This document shows positions 13,647-26,690 of a stretch of DNA of 64,000 bases, one piece after another. The position numbers and the translations under genes were made by a program. The notes below the pieces were generated by a model that did not search any database, had not been told where the DNA came from, and worked only from the letters and a program-made list of their open reading frames with translations. This DNA is from Hemibagrus wyckioides. Lineage: Eukaryota > Chordata > Actinopteri > Siluriformes > Bagridae. The stretch covers positions 16,790,392 through 16,854,391 of the forward strand of contig NC_080734.1 of assembly GCF_019097595.1 (NCBI RefSeq). The letters are read 5' to 3'. How positions within the stretch are numbered: the first letter of the stretch is position 1; the number at the start of each line of letters is the position of its first letter.

Positions 13647-13991
13647 AAGAGCTTCCCAAACTTCAGAGGGGTAATATTTTGATTAAGCCTAGCTACGGCC
13701 CCCCTGCAATACTGCTACGGCCCACCAACAATACTTAGGATAATCTAGCTGCATAAGTGTACGCACCGCTAAACTGATACTTTATTACACAACTCGGATT
13801 CTTTGCACATCTCAATTTGCCAATATTTTCCGATCTTTGTTTCTTGTAGCTCCACCAGATTTTAAGAGCATCTCTTGTGCACAGCCCAAATCAGATCACA
13901 TACAGATTGAGCTGGGTTCTGGCAAACTCATTCATAAATCATTGATCTACTTTGGGTTAAGCTTTTATTCTACACAGTTTGGGAAGCACTG
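13647..13991. mobile_element. Short hAT-type element in FMO-A1 intron 1
   Basis: The ends read AAGAGCTTCCCAAACT and, reverse-complemented, CAGTGCTTCCCAAACT, an imperfect terminal inverted repeat of hAT type. It is flanked by an exact 8-bp duplication TGCTAGAG (13639-13646 and 13992-13999), the hAT target-site size. The inside carries the left arm of the larger inverted repeat described separately. Confidence 0.7.
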
Positions 13992-15312
13992 TGCTAGAGC
14001 ATTCCTCAAAGTTGCTTGCAATGAAGTAAGTTCATTCATCAGTCTGAAAACAGATGCTGGTAACAATATGTAGATTGTTCTTATTATTGTGCACAGTAAA
14101 ATGTCATAAGGGATGTCTAATACACTTTGCAAGTTTATACATACAATTTGTGAACTTTGTACACTGCTCTGCTAAAATGGCAGATCGGTGGTGTAGATGT
14201 TGGATTGTGGATTAGAAGATTGATTTCAGTTGAGCTCGAACCCCATGAACACCCCTGGCACTGCTGGACCCTTGATCAAGGCCCTTATCCCTCAACTGCC
14301 CAGCTGAATAAATGAGAAATTTTATTTATTTATTCTAAATACAATAACCTGGATACATAAGCTTGCATACCCTTTAATAATCATGGATGTTACTCTGCTT
14401 AGAATGAACTGATTACATTCACTCTCATGTTCAAAAGTAATTATCAGACAGCTGTTATCAGTAAAATTATTCGGATTAATCCCAGCTGTTTCTGTAGGAT
14501 TTTACCATATTTAGGATTTAACCATATTTACATCAGCATTTACTTCACAGTACACATGTGCAACCTGGCAGTAAATAATAAATATGGAGTACCGTGAGAG
14601 TCTAGAAAATAGTGTTATTGGTGTTTATAATGTTTATGAGGCAAAAAACCTACCATGGAGGCTGCCAAGAGACTTCCTGCAACATTAAAGGATCTGTAAG
14701 AATATCTGACTAGTCCTGCAACAACCTCTCGTATTCACGTCAGGACCTCAGAGTATGGAAGCTACATGGAAACCCTGTGTTATCTGATGAGAGCAATTCT
14801 ACTAATTACCACAATATCAAAAAGTTATTTTGGTGTAAAAACAACACATCACCAAAGGAACAGCATATCCACAGTGCCACAGCATCATGCTCTAGGGCTG
14901 CTTTTCTTCAACAAGAATCCGGGCCTTTCTCCAGGTAAGCTATTTATTTTCTCCATAAATAGCTTCAAATACCAGTCGATTTTATTGCACAACCTTTAGG
15001 TGTCTACTATAAGCTGCAGCCAAATCATACACCTCAACAAAGCAATTACTTAATAAAGAATAAAAGCTTAACCCAAAGTAGATCAATGATTTATGAATGA
15101 GTTTGCCAGAACCCAGATCAATCTGTATGTGATCTGATTTGGGCTGTGCACAAGAGATGCTCTTAAAATCTGGTGGATCTACAAGAAACAAAGATCGGAA
15201 AATATTGCCAAATGGAGATGTGCAAAGAATCCGAGTTGTGTAATAAAATCAAGAGAAGAAAGTATCAGTTTAGGGGTGCGTACACTTATGCAGCTAGATT
15301 ATTCTAAGTATG
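13728..15312 (+). mobile_element. Pair of ~250-bp inverted repeats around Tc1-like remnants
   Basis: The left arm 13728-13972 is repeated in reverse complement at 15056-15312 with few mismatches. The spacer of about 1.1 kb holds plus-strand Tc1-like transposase relics (peptide QRNSISTVPQHHALG near 14850) and a SINE-like segment (14183-14320). Long arms and a total near 1.6 kb fit the IR/DR class of Tc1-like elements (the Sleeping Beauty type). The left arm also lies within a separate hAT-like unit, so the history is nested or rearranged. It sits in the proposed intron 1 of fmo-A1. Confidence 0.6.
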
Positions 15313-15436
15313 TTCCTCTTTATTCTTGTTGTTGACATCAGTGTAACCCCGATTTATTTAGCGCTGTGCATTTAATACAACTACACCGAGTAAATAAATA
15401 GCAATGAGAAAGACTGGATTTGAGACACAGACTTAC

Positions 15437-15640
15437 ATTACTGCCGAGATATCAAGGAAAGATATCCTTCAAAAATTACACACCAACTGTTTTTGTGAAA
15501 CTTCCTAGACTGCGAAAGGGCAGCGCCAAGAATATGGTGCTGTTTGATTGGCCAAACGATTTAAACCCCGCCCTTAAACAAACTCGTAATTCCTACATGG
15601 AAACACAAGGTCTGCCTGACAAGTCCATGTGACTGTCTTA
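15437..15640 (-). promoter_or_regulatory. Proposed non-coding exon 1 and promoter of fmo-A1
   Basis: On the minus strand a consensus donor GTAAGT (15436-15431) follows a short candidate exon. Upstream are CCAAT (15551-15547) within a TTGGCCAA palindrome and a GC box GGGCGGGG (15573-15566). The matching exon 2 acceptor is at 13566-13565. FMO genes generally have a non-coding first exon, and the block is preserved almost exactly at 43640-43843 ahead of fmo-A2. The transcription start, probably 15480-15530, is inferred; no TATA box is seen. Confidence 0.5.
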
Positions 15641-16114
15641 AAAGTCTTAAGTTCAAATTCTTTTCATTCTATAGTGTAACAACAGCACAATCCCCACAGC
15701 TCTGGTGTGAGTAGAGCATTGCAAGGTACTTCATATACTGGTTCATCTTATTCATAGAAACACACATATCTCATTAAAAACATTTTTAGTAAATTTAGAA
15801 TGGTGATATGAATGTTGTGAGTAACCACACAAAGTTATGTGTGTTGTGTTAAATACAACTGCATATTCTTTGACTGTTATGAGAATTGCATTATACTGAA
15901 TACAACCATTTTCTTTTGATCAATTAATATACAGATGTACAATTGTTATGAGAGATGTGCATTTTCCTCCACAAAACTCTATAGACAATGTTTTAAATTC
16001 AAGAACTGTTTTCTTCTTGACAAGTGAATACGCCTGCATGTTGACTGATCTAAAGAAAACACTTGTATATCCAGTAGAGTAAAACTCATTGTGATAAGAA
16101 GTGCTACTTACTGC

Positions 16115-16340
16115 AGTCATATGAGGATGGGTTCCCTTTTGAGTCTGGTTCCTCTCAAGCTTTCTTTCTCATACCATCTAAGGGAGTTTTTCCTTGCCAC
16201 AGTCTCCACAACTGGGGATGATTTTGTCTAACATCTAGGATTTTTGTACTATGTTTGTTATGTTCTGTAAAGCTGCTTTTAGACAATGTCCATTGTTAAC
16301 AGCGCTATACAAATAAAATTGAATTGAATTGAATTAAATT
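16115..16340 (+). repeat. Teleost retroposon ending in GAATTGAATTG
   Basis: A block with CTAAGGGAGTTTTTCCTTGC, then ACAAATAAAATTGAATTG tail repeats. Related copies are at 44320-44540 (same duplication block) and 54440-54672 (inside the BED hAT). Confidence 0.7.
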
Positions 16341-16429
16341 GTTGAATTCTGATGAACTTGGAAGACCGAGATCCCAAGTATGAGTGTACTGAAAGCTGTC
16401 AAGAGTATATGTACACAGTGTTTAAATTT

Positions 16430-17280
16430 AACAGCTGAACTGTTAAATTTATTGTATAACAAATCGAACTCTACTCAGGAGACATGGTTATTAATTACAG
16501 AACATGCCTTGGTCTTTCAGTTACCTATGTTCTTTAAGTTACCTTTAATATTTTAACATGGTCTGTTTGTAACCCAAGCCCTCACTGCAGTCATAGTCAT
16601 TTCTTCTTCATTTATCAGAGCGCCCTTTCATCTAGATTTTCTCTGAATCAGTGCCTGCCAGATTATAGTGTCTAATTTTATAACATGTGAATCGGACAAG
16701 ATAAGTCTGCTGTGATAATGTGCACTTTCTGTGTAAGAGGGCACTGGTGTACTGTATAGTGACTAGGCCAAAGTGTAAGATGACCATTTTCACATTTTAA
16801 ATAAAATGTATGCTTTACATCTCTTGGGAACACTTAGTGGGTATTTCGTTGTAGTTATGCAGTTGACAGGTAACCATACCTGCCACTTTTTTCATCTACA
16901 CCTACATTGTATCTACACTCACTGGTCTTTTTATATAGGATCTGTTAATACAGTAGATCATCTTGTACATCTGATATTACTGCAGCCCATCTGTTGTTAT
17001 GCACATTTTATCAGTCCAGGCAGTCATCTCATTTTGGTGATATACCAATATAAGCACAGCTAATCTGTTTATAACCAACAATTTGAATGGTTTAAAATGA
17101 CCAAAGTCATGTCCTCGAACCAAAATGGTAAAAATAAAAAAAACTTTCAATTCTTCAGTGGTCACATGCTAGAAATTTAGCTTTGTGTATCATTCAAACA
17201 AGCAACAATTACTGAGTAGAACACATTCTACATAAATGCAAATAAATTACAAATACTATAAACTGAAGAAAGGTTTATTT
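16430..17280. repeat. FMO-array spacer 1, first copy
   Basis: This spacer lies between the 5' end of fmo-A1 and the erased gene psi-E. It is similar to 20430-21615 and 44600-45321, each of which lies immediately 3' of a second-type FMO terminal exon. The last 20 bases (GAAGAAAGGTTTATTTCT) match the 3' end of exon 9 in psi-C and psi-D, so the spacer ends in what was the FMO tail. Confidence 0.65.
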
Positions 17281-17537
17281 CTAACTTCATCTACATTACA
17301 CCGTCAGGACTCAGCTACTCCTTCATTGAAGCATCTCTCAACCATAGCAGCAGAAGAGGTTTTGCAAATCATCCAGTTCTGCAATCCTACCACCTGCCCA
17401 CTGGATCCAATCCCTTCCACTATGCTCCAGACCATCTCACCTGGCCTCCTACCCCTTATCAATACAGTCATCAACGGATCCATACTATCTGGTCATGTAC
17501 CAACTGTCTTTAAGAAAGCAAGGGTTATACTAAAGAA
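17281..17537 (+). mobile_element. CR1/L2-like LINE fragment occupying the body of psi-E
   Basis: The plus-strand peptide (EVLQIIQFCNPTTCPLDPIP, then SGHVPTVFKKARVI) is the region just before the reverse-transcriptase core of a Jockey-superfamily LINE. It matches 48541-48796 in psi-D closely. It is bounded on the left by FMO exon 9 tail sequence and on the right by FMO exon 2. Confidence 0.75.
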
Positions 17538-17579
17538 GCCAGAGGTTCCTCCTCCGTTCACAGCAACACGCCGAGCCAT
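17538..17579 (-). pseudogene. psi-E: 14-codon remnant of FMO exon 2
   Basis: The minus strand encodes MARRVAVNGGGTSG, the FMO start with its FAD-binding glycines. It is nearly identical to psi-D exon 2, with one change of isoleucine to asparagine. It stops abruptly at the LINE fragment. Nothing else of exons 2-9 remains apart from the exon 9 tail at about 17260-17280. The upstream sequence, with acceptor TTTTCAG before ATCCACAG, matches psi-D. Confidence 0.8.
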
Positions 17580-18480
17580 ACTGTGGATCTGAAAATCAGG
17601 AATATCATTTATACACATAATTGATTAAATGATCAGTGTTACATACATATTCCTATACTGAGTTTGTAGATAGCAAAATGACTCGTTCCCATAAAAGCAA
17701 CAAATTGCCAAACTTCCAGGTCCAACACTGGACATAGTTCAGAGGACATAGGGCCAAAGCTGAATAGTAGAAGGAGGTAAAGAGACTGCACAGTCAACAG
17801 GAAGGTGTTTTAATAGGACTTTTATCTTCATCCAATCTTCTGTTTAACATTTTTAAACTGTTATTATTATGTTATTATATATTATTAAACAGTTAAACAG
17901 TGTACACTATATATCTTAATTATAAGACATTAGTTCTTTTGTATTAAATGCACCCTATAAAAATGCATAATTAATAAATAAATTATATAAACACAGTGAT
18001 GAGACTAAGAAGTCACTACCAGGTGGTGCCTGTGGTATTGCAGGTGGTTCCTACCATGCTTTAAGTGGATGTCTGAGCATTTCAACTTATCCACATCAGT
18101 TTGCATATTATTCAAATTACAACAAATCTGAACGATAATGAAGCAGTCTTTTCTGCGTCACTGATGGAACCAACCCTTCAAGTTTCAACAATCTCTCACT
18201 TTTAAAACCAACCAAATGCCTGCTGAAACCTGATTGGCAGACGACAGGCATGTTTCCTTTTTATTAAACAACCAGGTAGACTTGATTGGCAGGTCTCAAC
18301 ATGTTTCTGACCAGTATCAACAACTCTTTATCGTGAAGATGAGACAATAATCCTACGACTAGTTCCCAAACTTAGCTTTTATATTTTATTATAGGAATTA
18401 GCACAATACTGTAAATTAGAAATGAGTACGGTGGACAAGTTTCACGTCTGTGGATCTGAAAATCAGGGATATCACTTATA
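17580..18480. repeat. 5' flank of second-type FMO, bounded by direct repeats
   Basis: A roughly 65-bp sequence beginning GTGGATCTGAAAATCAGG occurs at about 17581 and again at about 18451. The interval matches 57187-59631 upstream of psi-D once the insertions there are removed. No gene is seen in it. Confidence 0.65.
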
Positions 18481-20290
18481 CACACAACTGATTAACTGAT
18501 TTGTGCAACATACATACTGAAACAAGTTTCATGTCTGGTATGTCTATTTCCATTCATGCCCATGGAAAAAAAACGCACTTCAAATGGGAATCAGATCAAA
18601 ACACTGTACACACACTAACCTTTTCCAAAAGGTGTGGCTTCTCCAGTTTCATTATCTCAAAAACTGCAGGACTAAAAAGTGGAGATATTTTGAGGGAAAA
18701 ATTAGCACTTAGCACATTAATCATATTACTTAATGTGCTTTAACAGTAAACTGTTTTCTGTTCAAGCTGAAACATACATAATTTAATCAGCAGTGTGAGA
18801 GCCCAAAACTCAGTGCAAGTTATGATGTCATTAAATCAGTTTATAACACCCACTCACATGTAAACACAACATGTTTATATTAAAGTCATATTCATAGAAA
18901 TGGTTAAAAAACTATAAATGAATTACCTTTTACCTGATAACACTTGTGTGTTGTGTTCTGTTATAAAAAAGGGACAATACAGAGAGAGAGAGAGAGAGAG
19001 AATACTATTTGCCTGGCTGATCAGAATTGTTGAATTTTTTTTTAGCAAATAAGACACAAATAACCTTGCAAATTGAAACAATGTTCACACATCAGCATAT
19101 TTTTTATTTTTATCTAAAATGGAAATGTAACTGAAAAACTGCTCACATCAAAGCTGCATGGATTGTACAATTTGTATCATCAGTAGTAAATATATAACTC
19201 AAATGCAGTCACTTATCAAGTGAAAGTTAGGTTTGAAAAATAAATACGCAATATATGTGCAAATGTTTATCCAATCTAACCTTTACTCACCCATATTAAC
19301 ACAAAATATGAGACATTGTAATGCAAAAGCCCTTAGCTCTTATGTTTAGTGCATTTCTACAAGACACTCTCCTACCCAAAGGAACAAAAATCAGTCATTT
19401 CTGTATTTATTTTAGAAAATACTCACTATCATTTCACATGTATAACCAACACACTCACATATCACTTTTAAAAATTTGACATTTTTTGCTGCATGTATTT
19501 TTTTGACATCAACAAAAAATATTTTTACATTATACACCAATCAACAGCACATATGAGTGGATTTATAATTCGTATCTCCTCATATTCTCCTGGAGGGGAA
19601 GAAACGTGATGAGACAGAAACTTTTTCTGTCATTCATTTAAGAACATTCATATACTGTGACAGTCAGTTAATCAGTCCTACAATCACATGCAAGTCTTTA
19701 GGTTTATGCTCAAATATAAGGCAGGTTTATATATTTATTCAAATATTGAAGCTTCGAGTTCCATGCTTTGTGCTGCTTCCACAATGATAGTGTTATTAGT
19801 TGTCAAGTGCTCCTAATAAAGTGGACTATATACTATACTGTGCAAAAGGTTTAGGCAAGTTGTTGAGATCAGGGCTCTGTGGAGGCCGAAACATCACTTC
19901 CAGGATTCCTTGTTCTTCAGAAGATAGTCCTTAATGACAGTGGCTGTATGTTTGGGGTTGTTGTCCAGCTGCAGAATAAATTTGGGGCCAATCAGACACC
20001 ACCTTGATGGTACTGCATTCTGGATAAGTATTCTGCCTGTATTTCTCAGCATTGAGGACACCATTAATCCTGACCAAATCTCCAGCTCCATTTGTAGAAA
20101 TGCAGGTCCAAACTCACAAGGAACCTCCAGTATGCTTCACTGTTGCCTGCAGACACTAATTATTGTATTGCTCTCCAGCCCTTTGGCAAATAACCTGCCT
20201 TCTGCTACAGCCACATATTTAAAATTTTGACAACTTCAAAATACTTAAGTGGTCATGGCTGTTTTGGCTGATTGGTGTATAAGGAATTAT
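18481..20290. repeat. FMO-array spacer 2, first copy
   Basis: Paralogous to 32600-34340 and, at its start, to 63857-63960. It holds a GA microsatellite (about 18978-19000) and a Tc1-like relic (19840-20200). No coding gene is seen. Confidence 0.7.
19840..20200 (-). mobile_element. Tc1-like transposase relic
   Basis: The minus-strand peptide RNTGRILIQNAVPSR and then FILQLDNNPKHTATV carries the second catalytic Asp context typical of Tc1 transposases (QxDNxPKH). The rest is lost. The same relic is at 33940-34290. Confidence 0.7.
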
Positions 20291-20429
20291 GACAGTATAC
20301 ATATGTAAACAAGTTTTCATTGCTTTGTTTGACTGTCATGCTGAGATGCACAAACCTCTCACAACAATGTCCAAGATAAAAAATTAAAACTACTAGTTGC
20401 AAAGTTGCAGTCAATGCCTCTCAGTAGCA

Positions 20430-21615
20430 TTGTTACACCAGATGCAACTGAACTGAATACAATTGCATATTCCCTGTCTGAGAATTACAGCATACAAAAT
20501 ACATTTGTTTTTGATCAGTTAACATACAGACATGAAATTTATGGGAGATGTATTTCCCTCTACAGAAAAATGAACTATACAGTCAGCTACTTTCTGCAGC
20601 CATTTTGTGAATGCAATTTAGGTTTATTTCACATACCAGTGAATATTCTGGAAGAAATGTTTGAGGTAAAACATAAATTTGAATAGAATTTCATGATCAG
20701 GATAGAAGAGCACAATAAACAGGGCTCCATGATTATTGAAGTCCCTATACATACTGCATGTATAACAAACCAAACCCTGCTCAGGAGACATGGTTAGTAA
20801 TTACAAAACATGCATTGATCTTCAGTTACCTTTGTTCTTTAAGTTACCTTTAATATTTTAATATGGTCTGTTTTTAACCCAAGCCCTTATTGCAGTCATA
20901 TTTCTTTCCTTCTTCATTTACTTTTATGTAATTCTTGCTTGTATACCTCCAGAGCGCCCTTTCATCTAGATTTTCTCTGAATCAGTGCTTGTCAGATGTC
21001 TGATTTTTATAACGTGAATCTGATAAGATAAGTCTGCTGTGATAATGTGCAGTTTCTGTGTAAGAGGGCACTGGTGTACTGTATAGTGACTAGATCAAAG
21101 TGTAAGCTGACCATTTTCCAATTTTACTACATTTTTCATGAAAAACACAATATTTAACAAACAGTTCATATAAAATGTATGGCTCACATTTTTTTAGATC
21201 ACAACAGTGGATATTTTGTTGTAGTTATACAGTTGACAGATAATACTTGCCACTTTTGTAGAATACAGTACTATACAGTAGAGCACTTTCTACATATAAT
21301 ATTACTGTAGTCTATATGTTGCTATGCAGATTTTACCAGTCCAGGCTTTATTTTGGTGATATACCAATATCAGCACAGTTAATTGGTTTAAGACCAGCAA
21401 TTTGGATGTTTTAAAATGATGAGTCCAAGTCCAGTCCTCAATTCAACATGTGGCAAGACTAAAAATCGTGTTCACCAATGGTCTTGCTACAGCTTTCTAA
21501 ATCATTCACATGATTTTTATTTGTGGAGCATTACCATTTTCAAGTGACAATTACTGAGTAGAACTCATTCTAGTTAATGCAAATCTCTAGAGCAGACTAT
21601 GCTATGAAGGTCATA
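20430..21615. repeat. FMO-array spacer 1, second copy
   Basis: Shares many blocks with 16430-17280 and 44600-45321, for example ACATGGTTA followed by AATTACA and the CTTTAAGTTACCTTTAATAT block. No coding sequence is seen. Confidence 0.65.
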
Positions 21616-22343
21616 CTATATACAGAAGAAAGGTTTATTTCTCTTCTGCAAGTAAATGAGAGCAAAAATCAGCATCACCCCTCCTGCCAGACCGAGCCAG
21701 TAGCGTAGTGTAGAAGTTTTATCCTCTGGAATGGGGCGTGTCTTGAATGGCTGGGTTACGCACTCCCACTGGATGAGGATGGCCTGACGAGCCCTGTCCC
21801 AGCGACCCGGCCCACTCAGCCGAAACTGGTACGGTGTGCAGGGACCGAACAGAACCCTAAAACCCAAACTAGGATCAGTCAGGAACAACCACAAGAGGTT
21901 GGGATGCACACTGATTTTCTGTGCCATGGAATCCATATAAGGGATATAGTCCACCTCGAGTGCAGCTTCCTGTGGACGAGAGTATCTATCAAGTAGACAG
22001 ATTAAAAAAAAGAAAAATGAGACATAGTTAGACAACAAACATCTTTATATTTCTCTTTTGAGCAATTATATGGGTGATTCTCACGAAATCATGGTTTTAA
22101 AAATTTCAAACATGAAAATTTTAAAACAGACATTAGTAACAAAGTCTGGAGTATCTGTGAACATTAATTTAAAAACTTTTACTTACCATTTAACACCTTT
22201 TTGAACATAATTTCCAAAATAAGTCCTAAAAAATCTCATTACACTGTGAAAACATTAACACTGATAGAAAAGCAAATACATTTTCACAGTTTTAAAAATG
22301 GATTATTAATAGTCATGCACAGTTACTTGAAGTTCTGAAATAA

Positions 22344-25300
22344 TCTACTTCTTTCAGCTTTTCCCTTCAGGGGTCTCCACAGCGAATCATCTCTCTCCAC
22401 CTATCCCTATCTTCTGCATCCTCAACACTTACACCCACTAGCTTCATATCCTCATTTATTACATCCATATACCTCCTCTTTGGCCTTCCTCTTTTCCTCC
22501 TGCCTGGCAGCTCCATGTCCAACATTCTCCTACCAATATACTCACTCTCCCTCCTCTGAACATGTCCAAACCATCTTAACCTGTCCTCTCTCAAAGAGAA
22601 CCTCAACATCTTCAGCTCTGCTACCTCCAGCTCTGACTCCTGTCTCTGTCTCAGTGACACTGACTCTAAACCATACAGCATGGCCAGTCTCACCACTGTC
22701 TTGTACACCTTCCCCTTGATTCTCGCTGAAATTTTTCTATCACACAGAACTCCCGACACCTTTCTCCACCCATTCCAACCTGCCTGCACTCGCTTCTTTA
22801 CCTCTTTCCCACACTCTCCATTACTCTGGACTGTTGACCCCAAGTACTTAAACTCCTGTACCTTCTTCACCTCTTCACCCTGTAATCTTACTGTTCCACT
22901 TCCCTCCCTGTCATTCACACACATGTACTCAGTCTTACTACGACTGGCTTTCATTCCTCTTCTCTCCAGCGCAAACCTTCACCTCTCCAGGTTTTCCTCC
23001 ACCAGCTCCCTGCTCTCACTACAGATCACAATGTCATCTGCAAACATCATTGTCCAAGGAGACTCCGGTCTAACCTCCTCTGACAACTGGTCCATCACCA
23101 TAGCAAAAGGAAGGGGCTCAGAGCCGATCCCTGATGCAGTCCCACCTCCACTTTGAACTCCTCTGTCTGACCTACAGCACACCTCACCACTGTCCTGCTC
23201 CTCTCACACATGTCTTGCACCACTCTGACATACTTCTCTGCTACTCCTGACTTCCTCATACAGTACCACAGCTCTTCTCTTGGCACCCTGTCATATGCTT
23301 TCTCGAAGTCTACAAACACAGTGCAACTCTTTCTGACCATCCCTATACTTCTCCATCAACATTCTCAGAGCAAAAATTGCATCTGTTGTGCTCTTTCTGG
23401 GCATGAAGCCATACTGCTGCTCACAAATTTCCACTACCTTCCTTAACCTAGCTTCCACTACTCTTTCCCATAGCTTCATTGTTTGGCTCATCAACTTTAT
23501 CCCCCTATAGTTGCTGCAACTCTGCAAGTCACCCTTATTCTTAAAGATCGGCACTAATACACTTCTCCATTCCTCAGGCATCTTCTCACTCTCTAAAACC
23601 CTGTTAAACAAACTAGTTAAAAATTCCACTGCCACCTCTCCTAGACACTTCCAGACCTCCACCAGGATGTCATCAGGACCAACTGCCTTTCCACTTTTCA
23701 TCCTCTTCAAAGCCTTCCTGACCTCATCCTTTCTAATCTTATCTACTTTCTGTTCCAGAGTTCACCCCTTCTACTCTTTCTTCCCTCTCATTTTCCTCAT
23801 TCATCAGTTCTTCAAAGTACTCCTTCCATCTCCTCTGTACACTCTCCTCAATTGTGAGCACCTTTCCATCTCTATCCTTAATAACGCTAACTTGCCGCAC
23901 ATCCTTCCCATCTCGATCCCTCTGCCTAGCTAACCTGTACAAGTCCTTCTCTCCTTCTCTAGTGTCTAACCTAGTGTTCAACTCATCATACACCTTCTGC
24001 TTGGCCTTAGACACCTCCCTCTTCACTCTGTGCTGTAACTCCTTGTATTCCTGTCTATTCTCTTCAGTCCTGTCCATGTCCTACTTCTTCTTGGCTAACC
24101 TCTTCCTCTGAATACTATCCTGAACTTCCCCATTCCAAGTCTCCTTATCTTCTTTCCTCCTTCCAGATGACACACCCAGCAGCTTTCTTCCTGTCTCCCT
24201 GATCACTTCTGCTGTAGTTTCCCAGTCATCTGGCAGCACTACCTGACCACCCAGAGCCTGCCTCAACTTCTGTCTAAATTCCTCACAACATTCCTCCTTT
24301 TTCAGCTTCCACCACTTGGTTTTCTTCTCCATCTCTATCTTTGACCTCTGCTTACAGACCATCAAATTCATCCTACACACCACCATCCTATGCTGTCTGG
24401 CTACACTCTCTCCCACTACCACTTTACAGTCACTAATCTCTTTCAGATTGCCTCTTCTACATAGAATGTAGTCTACCTGTGTGCTCCTACCTCCACTCTT
24501 GTAAGTCACTCTATGCTCCTCCCTCTTCTGAAAATAAGTGTTAACCACAGCCATGTCCATCCTCCTAGCAAAGTCCACTACCATCTGTCCTTCAAGGTTC
24601 CTTTCCTTAACTCCAAACTTGCCCATCACCTCCTCATCACCTGTGTTCCCCTCACCAACATGTCCATTAAAATCTGCTCCTATCACCACTCTCTCACCTG
24701 TTGGAATACTCTCTATCACCTCATCTAATTCACTCCAGAATCTCTCTTTCTCCTCTAACTCGCAATCTACCTGTGGGGCATAACCACTAACAACATTCAA
24801 CATCACCCCTTCAATCTCCAACTTCAGACTCATCACCCTGTCCGACACTCTCATCACCTCCAGAACATTCCTCACAAACTCCTCCTTCAGGACCACACCT
24901 ACCCCATTTCTCTTACTATCCACACCATAATAAAACAGCTTGAATCCTGCTCTTATACTACGAGCCTTGCTACCCTTCCACCTGGTCTCTTGTACACACA
25001 GTATATCCACCTTCCTTCTCTCCATCATATCAGCCAGCTCTCTACCTTTCCCTGTCATAGTACCAACATTCAGAGTTCCTATTCTCAGTCCTACACTCTT
25101 ACCTTTCCTCTTCTTTCTCTGTCTACGCACTCTCCTCCCTCCTCTATTTCTTCGACCAACAGTAGCCCAATTTCCACCAGCGCCCTGTAGGTCAACGGCG
25201 CTGATGGTGGTCATTGTTAACCCGGGCCTCGACCGATCCGGTATGAAATTTAGAGTACTGACGATTCACATGGTTAAATTTGGCAATGTTTTACGCCGGA

Positions 25301-25384
25301 TGCCCTTCCTGACACAACCCTCTCTATTTATCCGGGCTTGGGACCGGCACAGAAGTCATTGGACTGTGACCCCCATGGCTAGAT
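22344..25384 (-). mobile_element. Near full-length RTE-clade LINE
   Basis: A perfect 16-bp target-site duplication TGAAGTTCTGAAATAA flanks it (22328-22343, 25385-25400), giving a 3041-bp element. The minus strand encodes an AP-endonuclease (25214-24081; motifs GTLNVGTMTGKGREL, VQETRWKG, GADFNGHVG), then reverse transcriptase (24077-22367; [21 protein letters not shown]) and a C-terminal RPKRRYMD region. There is one in-frame stop at 24081 and a few frameshifts (near 23740, 23300 and 23180). RTE elements are about 3.2 kb, so it is essentially complete but inactive. It is nested in the TIR element. Confidence 0.92.
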
Positions 25385-26124
25385 TGAAGTTCTGAAATAA
25401 TATTTATTTTTAATTTAACAATTTTTTTAAAATTTTGACTGATTTCTCTCATTACCGCAACACCGTCCACAATTTACAACCATTTTTTCTTTATATTTTG
25501 AAGAAACCTGACATTTTTTTTCAAAATGACATAACAAACCTGAAAGAACATCATTTTAAGATTCTGCACATGCATTTAAATTCAAAGTACTATATTTCTA
25601 TAAATTAAATTAACATCTAAAAAACATGAGTTTCGGTAATGATATACAGGTTTTGGTAATGAGGTTAATTATTTCGGTAATGATAATAAGTATACTCGTC
25701 TGAGATTTGTTCTGAGACTTGTATACTAGTCTGAGATAATGCAGAAAGAAACAAATAATATTTGCACAATCATGCATTCAAGTTCAAAACAGTTTTATTG
25801 TGTAGTGCTTCAAAAATACAAAAGCCAAAAATAAAAAAAAATTAAGAAAAACATTAAAACAGGAATAAACAGGACAACATTTCAACGTGTGCCTAAAAAA
25901 ACATGAACCATTTTACCATGGCACTAAAAAATAACTGACCGCTGTCCTTCTTTCTTTTCATGTTGCTTCTTAGTCAGCTCTTCAGTTTTCTTTATTTTGC
26001 CAGTTCGTTTTCGTTTTTGATTCCTGGAAGCGGAAAGAAAGCATTACATTAAATTAGTCTCATAATATGGGGGAAAAACATTTTATGTATACGTCATCAT
26101 ATAGTATAGACTTGATGCTTACTA

Positions 26125-26178
26125 TGTTTGTGTGTGTGTGTGTGTGTCCGTGTGTCTGTGTGTGTGTGTGTGTGTGTT
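26125..26178 (+). repeat. TG microsatellite
   Basis: A run of TG dinucleotides with minor interruptions, inside the TIR element. Confidence 0.9.
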
Positions 26179-26528
26179 CTATACTGGGCCTGAAGTTGTG
26201 GGGTGGGGTAGAGTTTTAATAATTTAAAAAAATTTAAAAAAATAATAATAATAAAATTTAGTAATTTTAGTCTTTGAAATGAATTGAAAAGTAAAGTAAA
26301 CAAGAAAATAAAACAAACAAACAAATTACTAACAGAAGAACAAATAACTGTTTATTCATTATGTAAATAAATTACTAAATTATAACGAAATTGTGCAGCA
26401 AATTTATTAGGCTGCTGTCACATTAAGAATCACACGACCTACATGCCGTTGTGTGGCGGGAATTTCCCACAGTATGACCAGTACACTCAGCCGAGCACCA
26501 AAGTCCTGTTATAGTAGTGGCTAAAGGG

Positions 26529-26647
26529 TTGTGTGTGTGTGTGTGTGTGTGTGTATACTCTCATGTACATTTCCTAACACTGTAGGGTGTTTATTGCTAA
26601 TTACACCTGCTGTAACATCCCCAAACCTAACCTCTCTCTCTTTCTCA

Positions 26648-26689
<42 letters not shown>

Positions 26690-26690
26690 A
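26529..26690 (+). repeat. TG and CT microsatellites
   Basis: A TG run at about 26529-26555 and a long CT run at about 26634-26690, both inside the TIR element. Confidence 0.9.

Noticed and set aside
15420..15632. Plus-strand frame of 70 aa repeated at 43623-43835
   Set aside because: It is identical because of the block duplication. It lies over the proposed FMO exon 1/promoter and has no domain.
24940..25395. Plus-strand frame of 151 aa over the LINE
   Set aside because: It is antisense to the RTE endonuclease and has low-complexity Ser/Pro/Leu composition.
26529..26690. Regularly repeated DNA that could suggest an array
   Set aside because: Simple TG and CT microsatellites. No CRISPR-like direct repeats with unique spacers occur anywhere in the window.
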